A DNA stretch of 64,000 nt, taken from assembly GCA_030123605.1 (NCBI GenBank), contig CP126123.1, forward strand, positions 4,245,237 to 4,309,236, given 5' to 3'. Each line of letters begins with the position of its first letter. Position 1 is the stretch's first letter. Positions 63,107 to 64,000 of the stretch are shown here, piece by piece. Origin of the DNA: Nitrospira sp. (lineage in GTDB: Bacteria > Nitrospirota > Nitrospiria > Nitrospirales > Nitrospiraceae). The translations under genes and the position numbers were made by a program. The notes beneath the pieces are model-generated. The model saw only the letters and a list, made by a program, of their open reading frames with translations. It was not told the origin of the DNA and made no database searches.

Positions 63107-64000
63107 GCTATTCGTCGAGGATATCCGACAACCGCATCGCCATTTTTTTGTTTCACGGTGTGACGCTGCCCGTCGATTGCTCCATACGAAATTATACCCG
63201 GAAACATATCGAACGCGATCACTTCACCGCTGTGCTCCGTGGGCTGAAGCGGGCGGGTACGCCGGTGAGCATGCACGACATCCTGAATCACCTGGACTCG
63301 GGAATTCCTCTTCCCCCACGGCCGTTTGCCGTGACGTTCGACGACGGTTTTCGGAACAACCTGTCGGTGGCGGCCCCGGTGCTGGTCGATGAGCATGTGC
63401 CCGCGACATTCTACGTCACCACGGATTTCGTCGAGCGAAACACGATGTCCTGGATCGATCGGATCGAGTTTGCCGTGGAGCAATGTGCTGATGCGGAACT
63501 CCGTCTTCCGTGGGGAGAACGACGGTTTCGCGGAGACGAACAACGTCGGCAATTTCTGACGGAGGTCCGACAAACCGTCAAGAATGATTTGATGATCGAC
63601 GGCGACAAACTCGCGACCGATATCCAGCATCAACTCGGCGTAGGAATCACCTACTCGAGTTCGCACCCGCTTGATCAGAAACTGGATTGGAACGAAGTCC
63701 GGACGCTGGCGGCCGAACCCTTGTTTGCAGTCGGCGGCCACGGGCATTCGCACACGATCCTGGAATCCCTTGGCGACGAGGAACTGGGACGCGAACTGGA
63801 TGTGAGCATACGGTTGTTGAGAGAAAAGGCCGGCATTGAGGGGCCGCATTACTCGTATCCGGAAGGGATGCCGAACTGCTATTCGGACCGAGTCATTCGA
63901 GCGTTGAAGGATAGAGGCATTCGCTGTTGTCCCAGTGCCGTCGATGGTGTGAACGAGTCGGCTTCCGATCTGTTTCATCTGAAGCGGGTCATGGTTATCT
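63103..64000 (+). CDS. Polysaccharide deacetylase (NodB/CE4), cut by the window end
   Basis: The frame is open from ATG 63103 to the window end, about 299 residues visible. IAIFLFHGVTLP, PFAVTFDDGFRNNLSVAAPVLVDEHVPATFYVTT and GGHGHSHTILESLGDEELGRELD are the CE4 motifs: the Asp-Asp of TFDDG is the first metal/catalytic motif and H-S-H-T supplies the metal His pair. SYPEGMPNCYS is the third motif. Enzymes of this fold deacetylate N-acetyl sugars on polysaccharides or precursors. The start overlaps the preceding stop by 4 bp. The C-terminus and any further domain lie outside the window. Its position suggests deacetylation of the sugar made by this cluster, perhaps before or instead of formylation. 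Confidence 0.87.
   Translation, partial: MSYSSRISDNRIAIFLFHGVTLPVDCSIRNYTRKHIERDHFTAVLRGLKRAGTPVSMHDILNHLDSGIPLPPRPFAVTFDDGFRNNLSVAAPVLVDEHVPATFYVTTDFVERNTMSWIDRIEFAVEQCADAELRLPWGERRFRGDEQRRQFLTEVRQTVKNDLMIDGDKLATDIQHQLGVGITYSSSHPLDQKLDWNEVRTLAAEPLFAVGGHGHSHTILESLGDEELGRELDVSIRLLREKAGIEGPHYSYPEGMPNCYSDRVIRALKDRGIRCCPSAVDGVNESASDLFHLKRVMVI

Overview
The window is a gene-dense, high-GC stretch from a Gram-negative bacterium with an outer membrane (BamA, Skp-like chaperones, lipid A, Kdo and heptose genes) that also carries a complete bacterial-type 20S proteasome locus (mpa, dop, prcB, prcA, pafA). That combination, together with the protein style, points to the phylum Nitrospirota, most likely genus Nitrospira. 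The assignment is inferred from gene content only. No tRNA, rRNA, CRISPR array, prophage or intact transposase was seen.

Layout. Positions 1-11.6 kb (+ strand): the 3' end of an EnvC-like factor and ctpA; a convergent HHH-domain gene; thiamine genes thiS-thiG-thiE; the proteasome cluster; and an M23 peptidase. The proteasome cluster has a near-consensus promoter before mpa. There is a MITE-like inverted-repeat element between prcA and pafA, and a second promoter just before pafA. No Pup or UBact tag gene is visible in the locus. Positions 11.7-23.7 kb (- strand): a PAS histidine kinase, response regulator and hybrid kinase; then galU, lon, thiL, a DUF2062 membrane protein and an HD-domain hydrolase. 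A 324-bp divergent region between galU and bamA holds back-to-back promoters, and galU may be leaderless.

Positions 24-38.5 kb (+): an envelope operon with bamA, two skp-like genes, fabZ, lpxA, lpxI, a Gfo/Idh/MocA oxidoreductase (GnnA-like position), lpxB, msbA, a DUF374 acyltransferase, waaA, lpxK and a WaaF-GmhB fusion. Most genes overlap by a few bases. Positions 38.5-50.9 kb: LPS core and surface-glycan assembly, with three GT9 heptosyltransferase-type genes (one in the fusion just before), several GT4 and GT2 glycosyltransferases and an LtaS-type sulfatase-fold transferase. The acyltransferase and the sulfatase-fold gene both have frame disruptions near the 3' end. In each case the restored frame ends exactly on the next gene's start codon.

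Positions 51-64 kb: nucleotide-sugar supply and a variable glycan module. It holds rmlA-rmlB-rmlD (no rmlC seen), two Gmd-type dehydratases flanking an O-antigen ligase/polymerase-type membrane protein, and a GDP-fucose synthase-type enzyme. The last part is a sps/neu-like set: cytidylyltransferase, DegT aminotransferase, epimerase, NeuB-family synthase, formyltransferase and a polysaccharide deacetylase cut by the window end. This last set is the best candidate for an undescribed surface sugar pathway.
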